From: Humulus lupulus
Lineage: Eukaryota; Streptophyta; Magnoliopsida; Rosales; Cannabaceae
Length of the DNA stretch: 64,000 nt
Assembly (NCBI RefSeq): GCF_963169125.1
Contig: NC_084798.1
Coordinates: forward strand, 101,325,970-101,389,969
Reading direction: 5' to 3'
Part shown: positions 1 to 9,829 of the stretch, piece after piece
Numbering within the stretch: position 1 is the first letter of the stretch
Layout: every line of letters starts with the position of its first letter
Program-made: the position numbers and the translations under genes
The notes under the pieces: model-generated
Told to the model about the DNA's origin: nothing
Databases searched by the model: none
What the model saw: the letters and a program-made list of their open reading frames with translations, nothing else

Positions 1-204
1 TCGCACCTGGGTCTCCCAGAGACCACCTCAGCCACGCCCAGCGCCTCGCGCCTAGGTCACGTGGAGACTGCCCCGGCCACGTTCGCGAAGACCACCTCGA
101 CCACGCCCAGCGCTTCGCACCTGGGTCTTGTGGAGACTGCCTTGGCCACGCCCAGCGCCTCACGCCTGGTTCTCGTGGAGACTGCTTCGACCACGCCCTG
201 TGCC
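1..204. repeat. 45-bp imperfect tandem repeat inside the LTR
   Basis: Units start at 1, 46, 115 and 160, each opening with tcgc/tcac plus 'gcctgggt'-like sequence and closing with 'ccacgcccagcgcc'. Three units are 45 bp; the second carries about 24 extra bases. A decayed fifth start is seen at 205. The array is much richer in GC than the rest of the LTR. Confidence 0.75.
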
Positions 205-1004
205 TTGCGCATAGGGCCACATCCCACTTTCCAACACATCCCTAGCCAAAGGCATGCCTCGCCATAGGACCATAAGCCTCGCCATGTGAGACGATGTGCC
301 TTGTGCTAAAGGGTCCATGCGAGACCCCATGTCATACCTGGATGGAGACCCGTGAAAGGCGCCTTGCCTCGTCATATGAAGGGAACTAGAAAGGGCCCAG
401 CCATAATTCAGTATCAAGCTTGAATTGGTAAAGGTAGCTAGGTATGTTACTCATGATGGCGTGCAAGCTCTCCCGTGCTTAGCGAGATACATGGGAGCTA
501 GGAGATGAGATGTGTCTTGGAAATATAAATGGGGCCATCAGGTACGAGACACGCATACGGGTACGAGAGGTACGACCCTAAGGAAGATACAGGCATGACT
601 CTGACATCCGTATCCGATAAGTAGTGGTGGTACGAATCAGTACAAGATGTGGTGGCATGACCTACATGCTTCTAACCATTTATCAGCATCAACACCACAA
701 CCCTTTGCTCCACCACGACTTGTGCCACTACCATGACAGCGTACCCAAGTACCTTCTTGTCCCCTAGGACCACCTTGTATCCAAGGCCATTAGAGCCAAG
801 CTATACATGGAATTCCACCCCTCAAACTAAGGGGTTGGAAAATTCATTGTATACTCAGGCTATTAAGCAATATACGAATGTTTACTCCTTTGTTGATCTG
901 TATTTATTTTTCCTTAAGTCTATTCTAAGTTCTTATCTAGCTATCTTCTTACTAACCTTGGAGTTTTCTGACCTAACATCGTTGATGAGTTCTCACTGTC
1001 AACA
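1..1004 (+). mobile_element. 3' part of a Tat-lineage Ty3/gypsy LTR (cut by window start)
   Basis: The last 300 bases align with the reverse complement of the LTRs at 3654-4745 and 14855-15947: a repeated 'aaggggttgg' block, the 'gttgatgagttct' block and the terminal gtcaaca. The GC-rich first part corresponds to the GC-rich half of those LTRs. It reads on the + strand and ends at 1004. The next bases are integrase coding sequence, not a primer binding site, so this is either a solo LTR or the 3' LTR of an element inserted in an integrase gene. Its left end and target duplication lie outside the window. There is no credible gene in it; the open frame at 733-1026 runs from LTR into integrase. 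Confidence 0.75.
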
Positions 1005-1218
1005 ATACCCACTAGCCAATGGCTAGGTCGAGGTTGTAAATAAGACCTTGAAGGCAAGCCAGAAGAAAAGATTAGATGAAGCCAAGGGATTATGACCCGA
1101 ACAGCTCCCACAAGTACTCTGGACCTACCAAACCTAGCATATAACCTCCACGGGACATACCCCCTTTTCCCTAACCTTTGGAAGCGAGGCTATGCTTCCA
1201 ATTGAGGCAATGGTGACT
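1005..1218 (+). pseudogene. Ty3/gypsy integrase fragment, catalytic-core end and C-terminal part
   Basis: Translation from 1006 gives YPLANG, a stop, then VEVVNKTLK and later HTPFSLTFGSEAMLPIE. This is collinear with the Tat integrase at 8987-9600, which reads HPQANG, stop, VEAINKVLK and then TPFSLAYG. It holds the region around the catalytic Glu (VEVVNK). Stops at 1024-1026 and at two further codons make it dead. The fragment starts exactly where the preceding LTR ends, so the upstream part was displaced by that insertion. It belongs to the same + strand element as the antisense ORF at 1672-2815. Confidence 0.85.
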
Positions 1219-1671
1219 ATTCAACGGCTTTTTAAAGATCGAGTTTTCAATAAACCTAATGCAAACTAAGTTTGAGAAATCACTAAAACCCTGGATATAA
1301 CCAGGTTCGAGGCCTGATTTCTAATAGGTATAATGTTATTAAGTTTATTGAAAACCCTGGACATAACCAGGTCCGGGACTTGATTCTTAACAGGTATGAT
1401 GAAAATAAGCAAGCAAAATCTTGGATACAACTAAGATATTGGTAAACTCTATCTTGATCTAAAAGTCAATCCCTAAGATTTTGAATGTAGAAGAGTCTAA
1501 GGATTCATAAACATGAGAAAATATTAAACTGAGGGAAACACAAATAGATGACAAGTTAGGTGTATATTCTAAAATATATTGTCATCTCGATGAGAAAAAA
1601 AAACCTCAGCTTGAGCTTGAAGGCAATTGTTTTGGTCCAAAGGGAATGTTACAAAAGTTTATAAAGGGTGA
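1219..1671. other. Non-coding spacer between integrase and antisense ORF
   Basis: No gene is visible. A block of about 50 bp beginning 'aaaaccctgga' and containing 'ataaccaggt' occurs at 1285 and again at 1351 (66-bp period), with a decayed third copy near 1413. It occupies the same place as the 758-bp spacer at 8229-8986 of the complete Tat element. Confidence 0.6.
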
Positions 1672-2815
1672 TCACTGAGCTTTGTCAGCTCGCTCTAGCA
1701 AAGTCACCTCCTCACCATCTCCCTCTATAGCTCCAGAAGCTTTGCCAATTTCTAAGGGTTCATGTGAGAATTGAATCTTGAACCGAGCAAGATATGGATC
1801 CCATAGCTCGGGCTGCATAAAAGAGAAGTTCCCATCCTGGTTAAAGGCCCAGCAGCAGTAAAGCATCTCCTCCATTTGAGATGAGGACACTACAGCTTCC
1901 TCCATGTCCTTAGCCTCAGCCTCGATCAACTTTTTCTTAAGTTCTTTAGTTTCGGCTTGAAGCTAATCCGCGCGATGGCTCACCTCCACAACCTGAGCCT
2001 GAGAGGTGGACAGGGCAACCTTTGCAGACAGCTTGCCCTCTTGAGAAGAAATTAGGGTAGCTTTTTCAGCCTGTTCGCTCTCTAGAGCGGCACCCAGTAC
2101 AGCTCGGAGTTCCTCCTCCCTGGCTTTAACGCGATCTATGCCTCGATATTGGGCTAGGACAGACTGCAGAAGAATGAAGCAAGTCAAGAATAGTTTTTTT
2201 TTTTTTTTTAAAAACTAAAGAAAAAAAGGGTTAGGAGAGTGAAAGGGACTCACAATAAGGTTCATCCCCATGGCAGATTCGAGGATGTCCTCAGGGTTGT
2301 ATTCCTCAATAGCCTGTAATTCTCTGGTGCTGGCTCTGTAAACATGGCCGACCATGTGGCTTGCTGTCTCGTACACAATACCCCAAAATGCCTCGGGGAT
2401 CTTGTCCAGGTCATGTGGCTTGACTGAGATCTGGATAGTGGGAGCTTCACCTTGGATCACTTGAGGATTTGAGGGAGGTATGTGTCGAGGAAGAAGAGAA
2501 GGAACTTGTTGGACAGTAACCGTTGTTGTCAGAGGGGGAAGTTCTCTTTGTGGCTGCTCCCGGGCAGTGCTGGCATCCTTGTCCTTAGACGGAGATTTGG
2601 TGGTACCTCCCATCTTTGGAGCTATTTTCTTGGTCACCCTAGGCTTCTTCACCACGGGACCAGCTCCGGTCCCGTCGACCTTGAAAGCACCCCTCAAATC
2701 TGGAGCACCAGGAAATTCCATCTCTTCACCTAAAAAAGAGCGAGCAGAGGAGTCAATTTACAGAAATAATTATTCAAAAGTATTGTAAACACAAGATGAA
2801 GAGCAAGAACCCTAC
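1672..2815 (-). pseudogene. Antisense accessory ORF of a decayed Tat-lineage element
   Basis: It runs on the - strand, opposite to the integrase fragment at 1005-1218. The first open piece (2721-2215) is basic and Ser/Pro-rich, then turns into a helical segment ending ESAMGMNLI. A GT-AG intron candidate follows (2253 to 2164, 90 bp; donor GTGAGT, acceptor CTGCAG after a pyrimidine run). The next exon (2163-1672) is Glu/Ala/Lys-rich with coiled-coil character and is broken by one TAG near 1963. A second candidate intron, 2815-2730, would precede GEEMEFPG. The exon layout parallels the accessory ORF at 5563-8228, where a coiled-coil exon also follows an intron. Function is unknown; such ORFs are reported between pol and the 3' LTR of Tat/Grande-type elements. 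Confidence 0.6.
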
Positions 2816-3182
2816 CCTTCAAGCTAGAGGAGGAATCTATTACGATTAGCTCGGGGGTATTGACCGAACTAGGCACAACCTTTAACTCTGGGATTAATGG
2901 AGGTAGGGGAGAATCTATAACCTTCTGGATCTTAGAGGGTTCACGTCCTTCCTTGGGGCTGGACTCATCTATGTACTACCTAAAACCAGGGGCATACATG
3001 CCCTGAAGCAGGGAAGGCCAGGACCTACGATTTGTCCCATACTCCTAAAAAATTGGTGGATCTAAAATGAAAAGTGTTGTCAACTATGATGGTACCTTTG
3101 GGGGTAACTATGATCATAGCGTACTACAAAATGGTCCACGCACTAGAAGAGGGTTGTGTTTAGGTCCGGGTCAGTAGGGTGA
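2816..3182 (-). other. Upstream remnant of the antisense ORF, not resolved
   Basis: The 367 bases carry no long frame. By position they should be the 5' exon of the antisense ORF of the decayed Tat element, but stops interrupt all frames. The stretch ends abruptly at 3183, where a chromovirus LTR begins. Confidence 0.4.
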
Positions 3183-3653
3183 TGTAACGCCCTGGATAGC
3201 CAAGACCGTTACATTGTATATTTATAAAGGTGCAGGACTTGCTAATCAAGTCATTTAGTTAAAAACGTGTTTGCTAGAGTCATTAATGCGCTAGGGTTAA
3301 AAGTTTTTGGTCTTAAAAGAAACTTTTCATATAATTAAACATTTTAAACAAACGGATCCCAAAAGAGACAGCATTTAAAAGTCTATTTACAAAATTTCCA
3401 GTCCACAGACAACCACTAGCCATTCTAATGGAAAAACAAATGTTTATGGTTCTCCTGTCCCTGTCTCCCCTAAATCGTGGTGGCTGAGCAGCTATTCATG
3501 TACATTCTACTCCCAGATCTCTCTAAATCAGAGCTGATCAAACTTGCCCTTGCCTTTACCTGCACCACGAAGCACCCGTGAGCCAAGGCCGAGCAAGAAA
3601 GCGTATTATCATAACACAAGTACTGATAATAATCAAAAACCCTTTAAGCATGT
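3183..3653 (-). mobile_element. Chromovirus 3' LTR, left piece
   Basis: It starts tgtaacgccctgg and matches the start of the solo LTR at 60329 over the first 90 bases or more, in the same orientation. It is interrupted after 3653 by the Tat element; the rest is at 15953-17727, giving about 2.25 kb in all. The bases at 3649-3653 (catgt) are one copy of the Tat target duplication. A conserved R/U5-like block lies at 3543-3597. Confidence 0.85.
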
Positions 3654-4745
3654 TGTTGACGGTAAGAACTCGTCAACGATTAAAGGTTAGAAAACTTTGA
3701 TCTCTATACTACAGAAAGCTTTGAATCAGATGGAAAGAACTCGAATCAATAGAAGAAAACCAAAGCAACAATGGAACCAAGATCATATATTTCTTCAGTC
3801 TCTTTCATACACTCAGTTTTCCAACCCCTTAACCTGAGGGGTTGGGGCCTATTTATAGGGGGGCTCTATTGGCCCCTGATACAAACAAGTCCCAGACGAC
3901 AGGGACGTACGCAGGTACTCTGATAGTGTAGTGGCTTAGGGCGTAGTGGTGTCTACCCTGATGATGCCAGAGTTGTGGCCTAGGACATAGTACTGTCGGC
4001 TCTGGCGTATGGCCGGGGGTGTCCAAGTGGTACCACTACTCTTTGTACAGGTTCGTATCGCCACTACTCCTCAGATGCAGATGACAGGGCCATGCCTCTG
4101 TTCTCTCCATAACTGTACACCCCGTGTTAGTACACGTGTCCTGTACCCAGTTTTCCTCATCAATCCCCGTTTAATACCCAATGTTGGCTTGTCAATCCCA
4201 TTAAGTGTCTCTAAGTGCTCCTCGTGCCAATGTCAAGGAGGCTTCAACCTGTATGTGTCATGTGAAGCCAAGGCGCTAGGAGTCGAGGCTAGCCTACGAG
4301 GTCACATGGAGGCGAGGCTGAAGACACGGGCAGCGCAACATGGCCGCACCCTCGCATAGCGAGGCTGCCCCTCTTCCCCCCGGGTGTAGGCGTGGCGAGG
4401 CTCGGGGCACGGGCGCCACAACAAGGCCTCACCCTTGCACAGCGAGGGTGTCTCGCGTAGCAAGGATAACCTTCTTCTCCTGAGTGCAGGCGAGGCTCGA
4501 TGCTTGATGGGACGGGGCGCACGCAGATGGCCAGCTGGGGACCCTCGCATAGTGAGGGTGACGTTCGGATTGGCAAGTGGCCGAGGGCCCTCGCATAGCG
4601 ACGGTGGCCCTCTTAGCCCAATTCCCTCACCATCATGTGACATCCTTATCCCCTTGTGCGTACAATGAGTAGCTTTTAGGATGTCTCGTAGTATAGAGCT
4701 TCACTTGTGAATAGAATTCACAAGGGAAAAATTTCCACATTTACA
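3654..4745 (-). repeat. 3' LTR of the Tat element
   Basis: On the + strand it runs from tgttgacgg to tttaca, so it has TG/CA ends. The reverse complement of 3848-3860 gives CCCTATAAATAGG, a TATA box. The GC-rich half contains at least four copies of a short hairpin (see 4349-4604). It pairs with 14855-15947. Confidence 0.93.
4349..4604. repeat. Cluster of short GC hairpins in the Tat LTR
   Basis: Near-palindromes of the form CCCTCGC-ATA-GCGAGGG occur at about 4349-4364, 4430-4450, 4541-4560 and 4588-4604, with a weaker copy at 4451-4465. Each can fold into a 6-7 bp stem with a 3-base loop. The same set occurs in the other LTR at about 15550-15810. Confidence 0.7.
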
Positions 4746-4758
4746 CTTCCCCCCGAGT
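4746..4758 (-). other. Polypurine tract of the Tat element
   Basis: Directly inside the 3' LTR, the - strand reads a purine run with six Gs followed by AAG (complement of cttccccccgagt). This is the expected primer site for plus-strand DNA synthesis in an LTR retrotransposon. Confidence 0.85.
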
Positions 4759-5048
4759 CTATAAGTACACTTTTAAGTGTGTTTGTAGACTCTCTCTATT
4801 TCTCTTGCTTGACATGTATGGCCAACCTTGGGGGACTTAGCCTTGGAAAGTTTCCCAACGTTGCTCGAAGAAATACGAGGTGAGGCTTGGAGTTGTGTTT
4901 CTTTATAGTGTCCAAAGAAACACAACAACCACCTAACTCTTGGGGGATCCATGAAAATTCCTAAGATTGCATAAGGACCAATCATCCTCAATTGCGGATC
5001 CCAAGGTTACCCATACTCTTGATCTCCACCATTCATAGGGAGATAGAT

Positions 5049-5084
5049 CCAATGGCTAGGGAGCCTTAACTTTCCTTATAAATA
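5049..5084 (+). promoter_or_regulatory. Candidate promoter of the antisense accessory ORF
   Basis: TATAAATA lies at 5077-5084 and CCAAT at about 5050, both on the + strand and outside the LTR. They sit about 480 bases upstream of the first accessory ORF codon. The intervening leader has candidate splice signals: a donor-like gaggtacc near 5197 with an acceptor-like ttttttag near 5276, and cacaggtatg near 5371 with ttcttcag near 5459. This suggests the ORF is transcribed on its own, not from the LTR. No expression evidence is available here. Confidence 0.5.
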
Positions 5085-5562
5085 CCCCAAGGCTTGAAGC
5101 CACATCTCCACACCAAGACTTGCCTAGCCTAGTGGCATGCTCTCCAACTTATTTTCAAGAGTTCAAGGGTTCTATCCTCCTCCAAAGCGTTCTTGAGGTA
5201 CCCTTTCTTTTATTTTCGTTATTCATCTTTTTTTTTTTTACATAGTAATTTTTTTTTGTTTCCTTTTCTTTTTTAGCTTCGTGGTGACGCTGGGCATTCC
5301 CTTGCTCCTACGGTCTTGCCCCTGCTCCTTTGCAAGTCTATCCTTGCACCCCTTCAGCTTCGTATTCCCACAGGTATGCCTCCTTCCTCTCTTCTCCCTT
5401 TTGTTTTGCATTGATTACGCGAGGGTAGAATTGATGGTTGCATGACACTCATTCTTCAGAGTTTAACATTCTCTTCGTATAGCCTTTCCAGTACCCATAC
5501 ATAGGCCCTTTTCTTATACCCTCACACTCATGTTGTAGATATAGAGTCACCCTTAGGCGTAC

Positions 5563-6189
5563 ATGCCTTCGAGTCTTAGCTGGTCCATGGCGTCTAGGCG
5601 ACATCCCGAAGGTCCGTCCAATGTTGAATTTATTGAGTTGTCATCCTCCGACTCAGGGGTCGATGAACGTAGACCCTCTAACCGCGGGGGTGTGCGGGCG
5701 CTATACCTCAGGAGACTGTCTTACCTCAGACATAAAGCGTGCGGCCTGGAGAGGGAGCTAGAATCCCATCCCAGGGACGCGGGTTCTGGTCTCTCCCCCC
5801 AGCAAGCGACATACATTTCCCAGCTACAATCAATCCTCTAGGATTGCCTTTCTGAAATTGCTTGCCTAGAAGAAAACTTGCCCCCTGAGCCTTTTTCCTT
5901 GTGTCATGACGAGTCTCCCGATCATAGGGATTCCTCCTTCGAAGGCAGTAGACGTGAATTGGTTGAACTAGAGTTCCTTTCCATGGTTTTTCCCGTGCTT
6001 CCTCTCCTATCCCATGTCTTGCGCCCTAGGGTCAAGAAAGTGCTAGTAGACATAGGACATGTGGGGGATCTTCCAGGACCCTCAGAAAGTTTGTTGCTCA
6101 TAAAATGCCTATCTTTGTCCAGGTACCCGAGATGTCGAAGAGAGCCTTGGACACTTCCGATGAAACTGGTAGGTCCACAGTTACCCTGA
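5563..6189 (+). pseudogene. N-terminal part of the antisense accessory ORF
   Basis: An ATG at 5563 opens a 92-codon frame with a Ser/Asp-rich start (IELSSSDSGVDE) and an Arg-rich helix. A TAG at 5839-5841 interrupts it, after which the same frame stays open to 6189. The next part of the protein lies in another frame starting near 6105, so an intron or a frameshift must separate them; I cannot place it firmly. The piece lies opposite to gag-pol, after the candidate promoter at 5049-5084. No function is recognised. Confidence 0.5.
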
Positions 6190-8228
6190 AGAAACTGGGC
6201 AACATGCTGAAAGCTCATAAGTTAGCCTTGAATCTCAAGTTCGTTATACCAGAACACAAGGAACGCGCGTCCGCACCGCCAAAAGGGTTCATGGCATTCA
6301 GCGATTCCATAATCCGATCTGGTGGAGCTTTGCCACTTCACTCTTTCTTCATCAAAGTGTTGGAATACTTTGAATTGGCGCCACTACAATTGTCCCCCAA
6401 CTCTTGGGTGATGCTTAGCTGCCTATATGTGTTGTATCGTCAGGTGTACTCTAGGGGGCATTCGATAAACAAGGTTCATTACTTCTTCACCCTGAGGGAG
6501 AATACATCGGCCCCCGGGTTCTACCAACTCTAGAAAGCCACGGCCCTTAAAGGGAGTTCCCTCGTGGAGGGATCTATTTCCAATAGGGGGTCGTGGAAGT
6601 CAGACTACTTCTTTACTTATAGCGGGCAGACACGACACTCTAGCTTCAACACCCCACGTAAGGCTATTCTCACTTTAATCCCATATATCAGAGGTTTCTC
6701 TTATTATTCGACTTCTCTCTATTTTTTCTTTATAGCTTTTCTAACTGTGGTTATTTCTTTTCATTTGATGGCAGGTCTCTTAGGGGTTGTTGGTCCCAAC
6801 TTGAAACGGTCGGCACATGACCGAGTAATACAAATCCTGGCCATGTCGAAGGGATGCAAACAAGCCAGCGCCCTTTTCACAGAGAGCAATCTCCACTTGT
6901 ACGGGTTGCTGACCTTGGACCAGAAAGTTACCCTATGCTCCATTTCCTCTGAATCTGAGGATCCACGCTCCGCGTCACCTGACCCCGCGTCACCCGTCCC
7001 TGCAGGTCCACGCCCTATGTCCCCCGACCCTGCGGGTCCACGCCCTACATCACCCGAATATGTGGATCTACCCCCAGCGGCACCTATACTCGAGAGTCCG
7101 TGGGTATATGGTCACGATGAAAGAAATTATGATGAAGTAGCCGATAAGGATTATGTCTACCCCCCGGGCGACCATGTGGACGTTGAGGAGACTGTGGTGT
7201 CTGAGAACTACTCTTGCTTGTACTCTGTTGCTGGCAGGGCTAAGGGTGTAGCCGATGACGGTCATACTGGCGGTGCTACCTCTCGGATGTCGCCGTCAAC
7301 GCCTGGCAGCAACTGTGCCTTCGATGCCCCTGTCCCTTGCCCCTCCGTGCCTAGAAGGAATTTTGTCATTCCTCCTTTTGATGGGGCGCCTTCACCCCTG
7401 AGGAGGTATCCCAGGTTGGCATCTACAGGCGTCTCTTTACCCCAGGAAATGACTCCGCACTCTTCTGCTCCCCGCACCACTGCAGATGGGTCAGGGCCTT
7501 CTCGGTCCCCATCCTTGCCAAAGCGGGCCTCGGCAGGCACTCACGCCTCCCCCGGCCCAGCTCATGTTTCTATTCCTGAAGATTATCCTCTGGCGAGCCA
7601 GTATGGGGAAGCCATGAGCCATCACTTGGGAAACTTTCCCAAAGGTGAATGGGGGATGCTGCACAATGTCCCTGAGGCTGAGCTAGAGAACGCCTATATG
7701 CGAGCCTCCCTGCAGGTATTTGTCGTGATACTTGGTTTATTCATTTACGATGGCCATATATATACTTCTTATATTATTTCTGGTATATCATTTGCCCTCG
7801 AGGCTTTGTTTCATATCCTCGCCCTCACTCAGGCTTCCATCTTGAACCATCGGCTGCTCGCCTCCCACTCTTCATCGGCCCAACGGTTGCAACACGAGCT
7901 TGAGGAGGCACTAGGGAACCTATCGGTGGCCGAGACTGCAAAGGATGCCTTGTTAAGTCAACTGGCCGAGGCGGTGTGCCAGAGGGATACCGCCTTGGCC
8001 CGGGCTGCATCAACCTCTCATACCAACATTCAGCTGGAGGCTACCATCCAAACTCTAAACGGGAGGATCGTTATGCTCGAGGCTGAGCTTGTGAACATTG
8101 AGGATCGCATAATCGAGAAAACGTTGCATGCTGTCTGGAGGACTAACCCCGCCGTTGACCTATCTCCTTTTGGGGACTATGCCATCGAGAAGATTTCCGA
8201 GTGGAAAGGTCGAGGTGGAGATTTGTAG
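6105..8228 (+). CDS. Antisense accessory ORF with a putative 'gypsy-type transposase' domain and a coiled coil
   Basis: One frame covers the region with a single TAG at 6531-6533. Residues from about 6110 to 6530 (SDSIIRSGGALPLHSF, then LAPLQLSPNSWVMLS) resemble the plant 'putative transposase, gypsy type' domain (PF04195 as I recall it). That domain is usually found in Tat/Ogre-related retroelements despite its name, and its function is unknown. A proline-rich linker with repeated SPDPAGPRP-like motifs follows (about 6960-7080). The last 130 residues form an Ala/Glu/Leu coiled coil (7840-8130). Two 117-bp GT-AG intron candidates (6658-6774 and 7716-7832) are AT-rich and encode hydrophobic, phenylalanine-rich stretches unlike the rest, so the mature protein probably lacks them. 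It lies opposite to gag-pol, between integrase and the 3' LTR. Confidence 0.65.
6658..6774 (+). other. Candidate intron 1 in the accessory ORF
   Basis: GTAAGG at 6658 and a pyrimidine-rich end with GATGGCAG at 6774 bound 117 bp that are far more AT-rich than the flanks. The length is a multiple of three and contains no stop, so splicing or retention would both keep the frame. Confidence 0.65.
7716..7832 (+). other. Candidate intron 2 in the accessory ORF
   Basis: CTGCAG/GTATTTG at 7716 and CCTCACTCAG at 7832 bound another 117-bp AT-rich, stop-free insert. It directly precedes the coiled-coil exon. The related ORF at 1672-2815 has an intron candidate at the corresponding place (2253-2164). 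Confidence 0.7.
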
Positions 8229-8986
8229 GCTCCTTTGTACTCAATCTATGTATGCTTTTGCTATGTAATCCCTCGCACCACTTCTTTTCTTTTTCTCTTT
8301 TTTTTTTTATCAAACTTAAGGAGCTCTGGTAAGTCCCTCTTATTACCATTGTTCGCGGATTACATATTTTTCTTTGATCTGATGGCGATAATCTTTCTGG
8401 TGCACCTTGATTATACTTGTAAGGACACATTAACCCGTTGGGCTATCGGGGTCCTTTTACATTCAATGCGCGCGCTTATTACTTTTTTGCGAGAAGCGTC
8501 CTTCTCGTCGTTATACATAGTACTATTTTTTTTCCAAGGGTCCCTTGTAAGACCCTTTTTGGCTAGCCGGCTTAATGGACGATCTAGACTTATCGGGTGA
8601 TTCCCTCCTTACGGCCTCACCTCTTGGGGTGTTAGCCTTTAGTTAGAGGTCATCCTTTTAAACTGTTCCCTTGATATTCATAAGGATAGCTAATCATTTT
8701 GAATATAAGAGTTTTTTTTTTAACTCTTGTTGTCCTACCCCCCAAGTACCTGGTGAGATTTATCTTGGCGGGGACTTTAGTTGATACTCACACAAAGAAG
8801 TAAGTAACATACGAAGTGGTGAACAGTTTCATTCATAGTAGTCTGATTACAACGATATATAAATAGATAAAAGGCTTACATCTACTTGGGAGGTTATCTA
8901 GGTAACCTCTTTGATTCTCGTCTACTAAGATAGCATAACCTGCAACAAACCAAACACAGCTACTGCTCGCGTTGGGAGTGGAAGTC
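8229..8986. other. Spacer between the converging accessory ORF and pol
   Basis: These 758 bases separate the 3' end of the + strand accessory ORF from the 3' end of the - strand integrase. They are T-rich and hold no convincing gene. Transcripts from the two strands would converge here. The open frame at 8235-8600 is short, hydrophobic and unsupported. Confidence 0.6.
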
Positions 8987-9829
8987 TTACTGGTAGTACT
9001 TCCTAAGGTGTTCTGCATTCCACGCTCGAGGTATGACGGTGTCGTCCATGCGCGCCAGCTTATAGGTGTTTGGTGGTATGTACGGAGCGACTTGGTATGG
9101 CCCTTCCCAGTTCGCCCCAAGTACCCCCGCCCCTGGGTCTCGCGTGTTGGGGAGTACTTTTCTTAATACCAGGTCACCTATTCTGAACGTTCTCTCTCGT
9201 ACCCTCGAGTTGTAATACCTAGCTGCCCGCTGCTGGTATACTTCCACCCTCATTTGCGCCTTTTCCCTTCTCTCTTCCAGCATGTCCAAGCTTTCAGCCA
9301 TTGTCGCATGGTTGGCCTGATCCTCGTATGCCTGTATCATGTGCGAGTTAATCTTTATCTCAATTGGGAGGACATCCTCACATCCATATGCTAAGGAGAA
9401 TGGGGTCTCTCCAGTGGTAGTGCGGGGAGTGGTTCTGTAGGCCCAACGCACGTTCGGTAACTCCTCGACCCAAGCACCCTTCATCTTCTCTAGTTTTATT
9501 TTTAAGTTTCTCTTTAGGACTTTGTTAATGGCCTCCACCTACCCATTAGCCTGTGGATGCACGACGGCCGAGAAGCTCCTCCTTATGCCCATTTCCCTAC
9601 AGTATTCCTCGAACGTTCCCCCTTCAAATTGAGTGTCGTTGTCAGAAATAATCTTGTAGGGCACTCCGAACCTGTAGACAATGAATTTGTTGACAAAGGT
9701 AGTGATATGCTTGGCTGTTATCTTCATTAGAGGTTCTGCTTTAACCCACTTCGTGAAGTAATCTACGGCCACCACTGCGTACTTCGCACCACCTCTCCCT
9801 GGGGGGAGTGCGCCAATCAGGTCTATCCC
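8987..9829 (-). pseudogene. Integrase core and C-terminal domain of the Tat element
   Basis: The catalytic core begins at VAVDYFTKWVKAEP (first Asp). SDNDTQF holds the second Asp, and the catalytic Glu follows in VEAINK. The C-terminal part carries TPFSLAYGCEDVLPIEI and a GDLVLRKVLP segment, and ends EHLRKYYQ. There are two nonsense codons: TAG at 9830-9832 just upstream of GIDLIG (expected Trp) and TAG at 9539-9541 (expected Gln in HPQANGQVE). Otherwise the frame is continuous, so integrase is intact in sequence but not in expression. Confidence 0.88.

Noticed and set aside
1..204. Repeat array resembling CRISPR at first sight
   Set aside because: The units are contiguous imperfect tandem repeats with no unique spacers, and the setting is a plant LTR.
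733..1026. 97-codon open frame
   Set aside because: Most of it is LTR sequence matching 3654-3850 in reverse; only the last codons are integrase.
4009..4668. Open frames on both strands, repeated at 15210-15845
   Set aside because: They lie in the GC-rich half of the Tat LTR and arise from the hairpin repeats.
6105..8228. Long ORF as a host gene
   Set aside because: It lies wholly inside the LTR pair and target duplication of the Tat element, and a relative sits in a second element.
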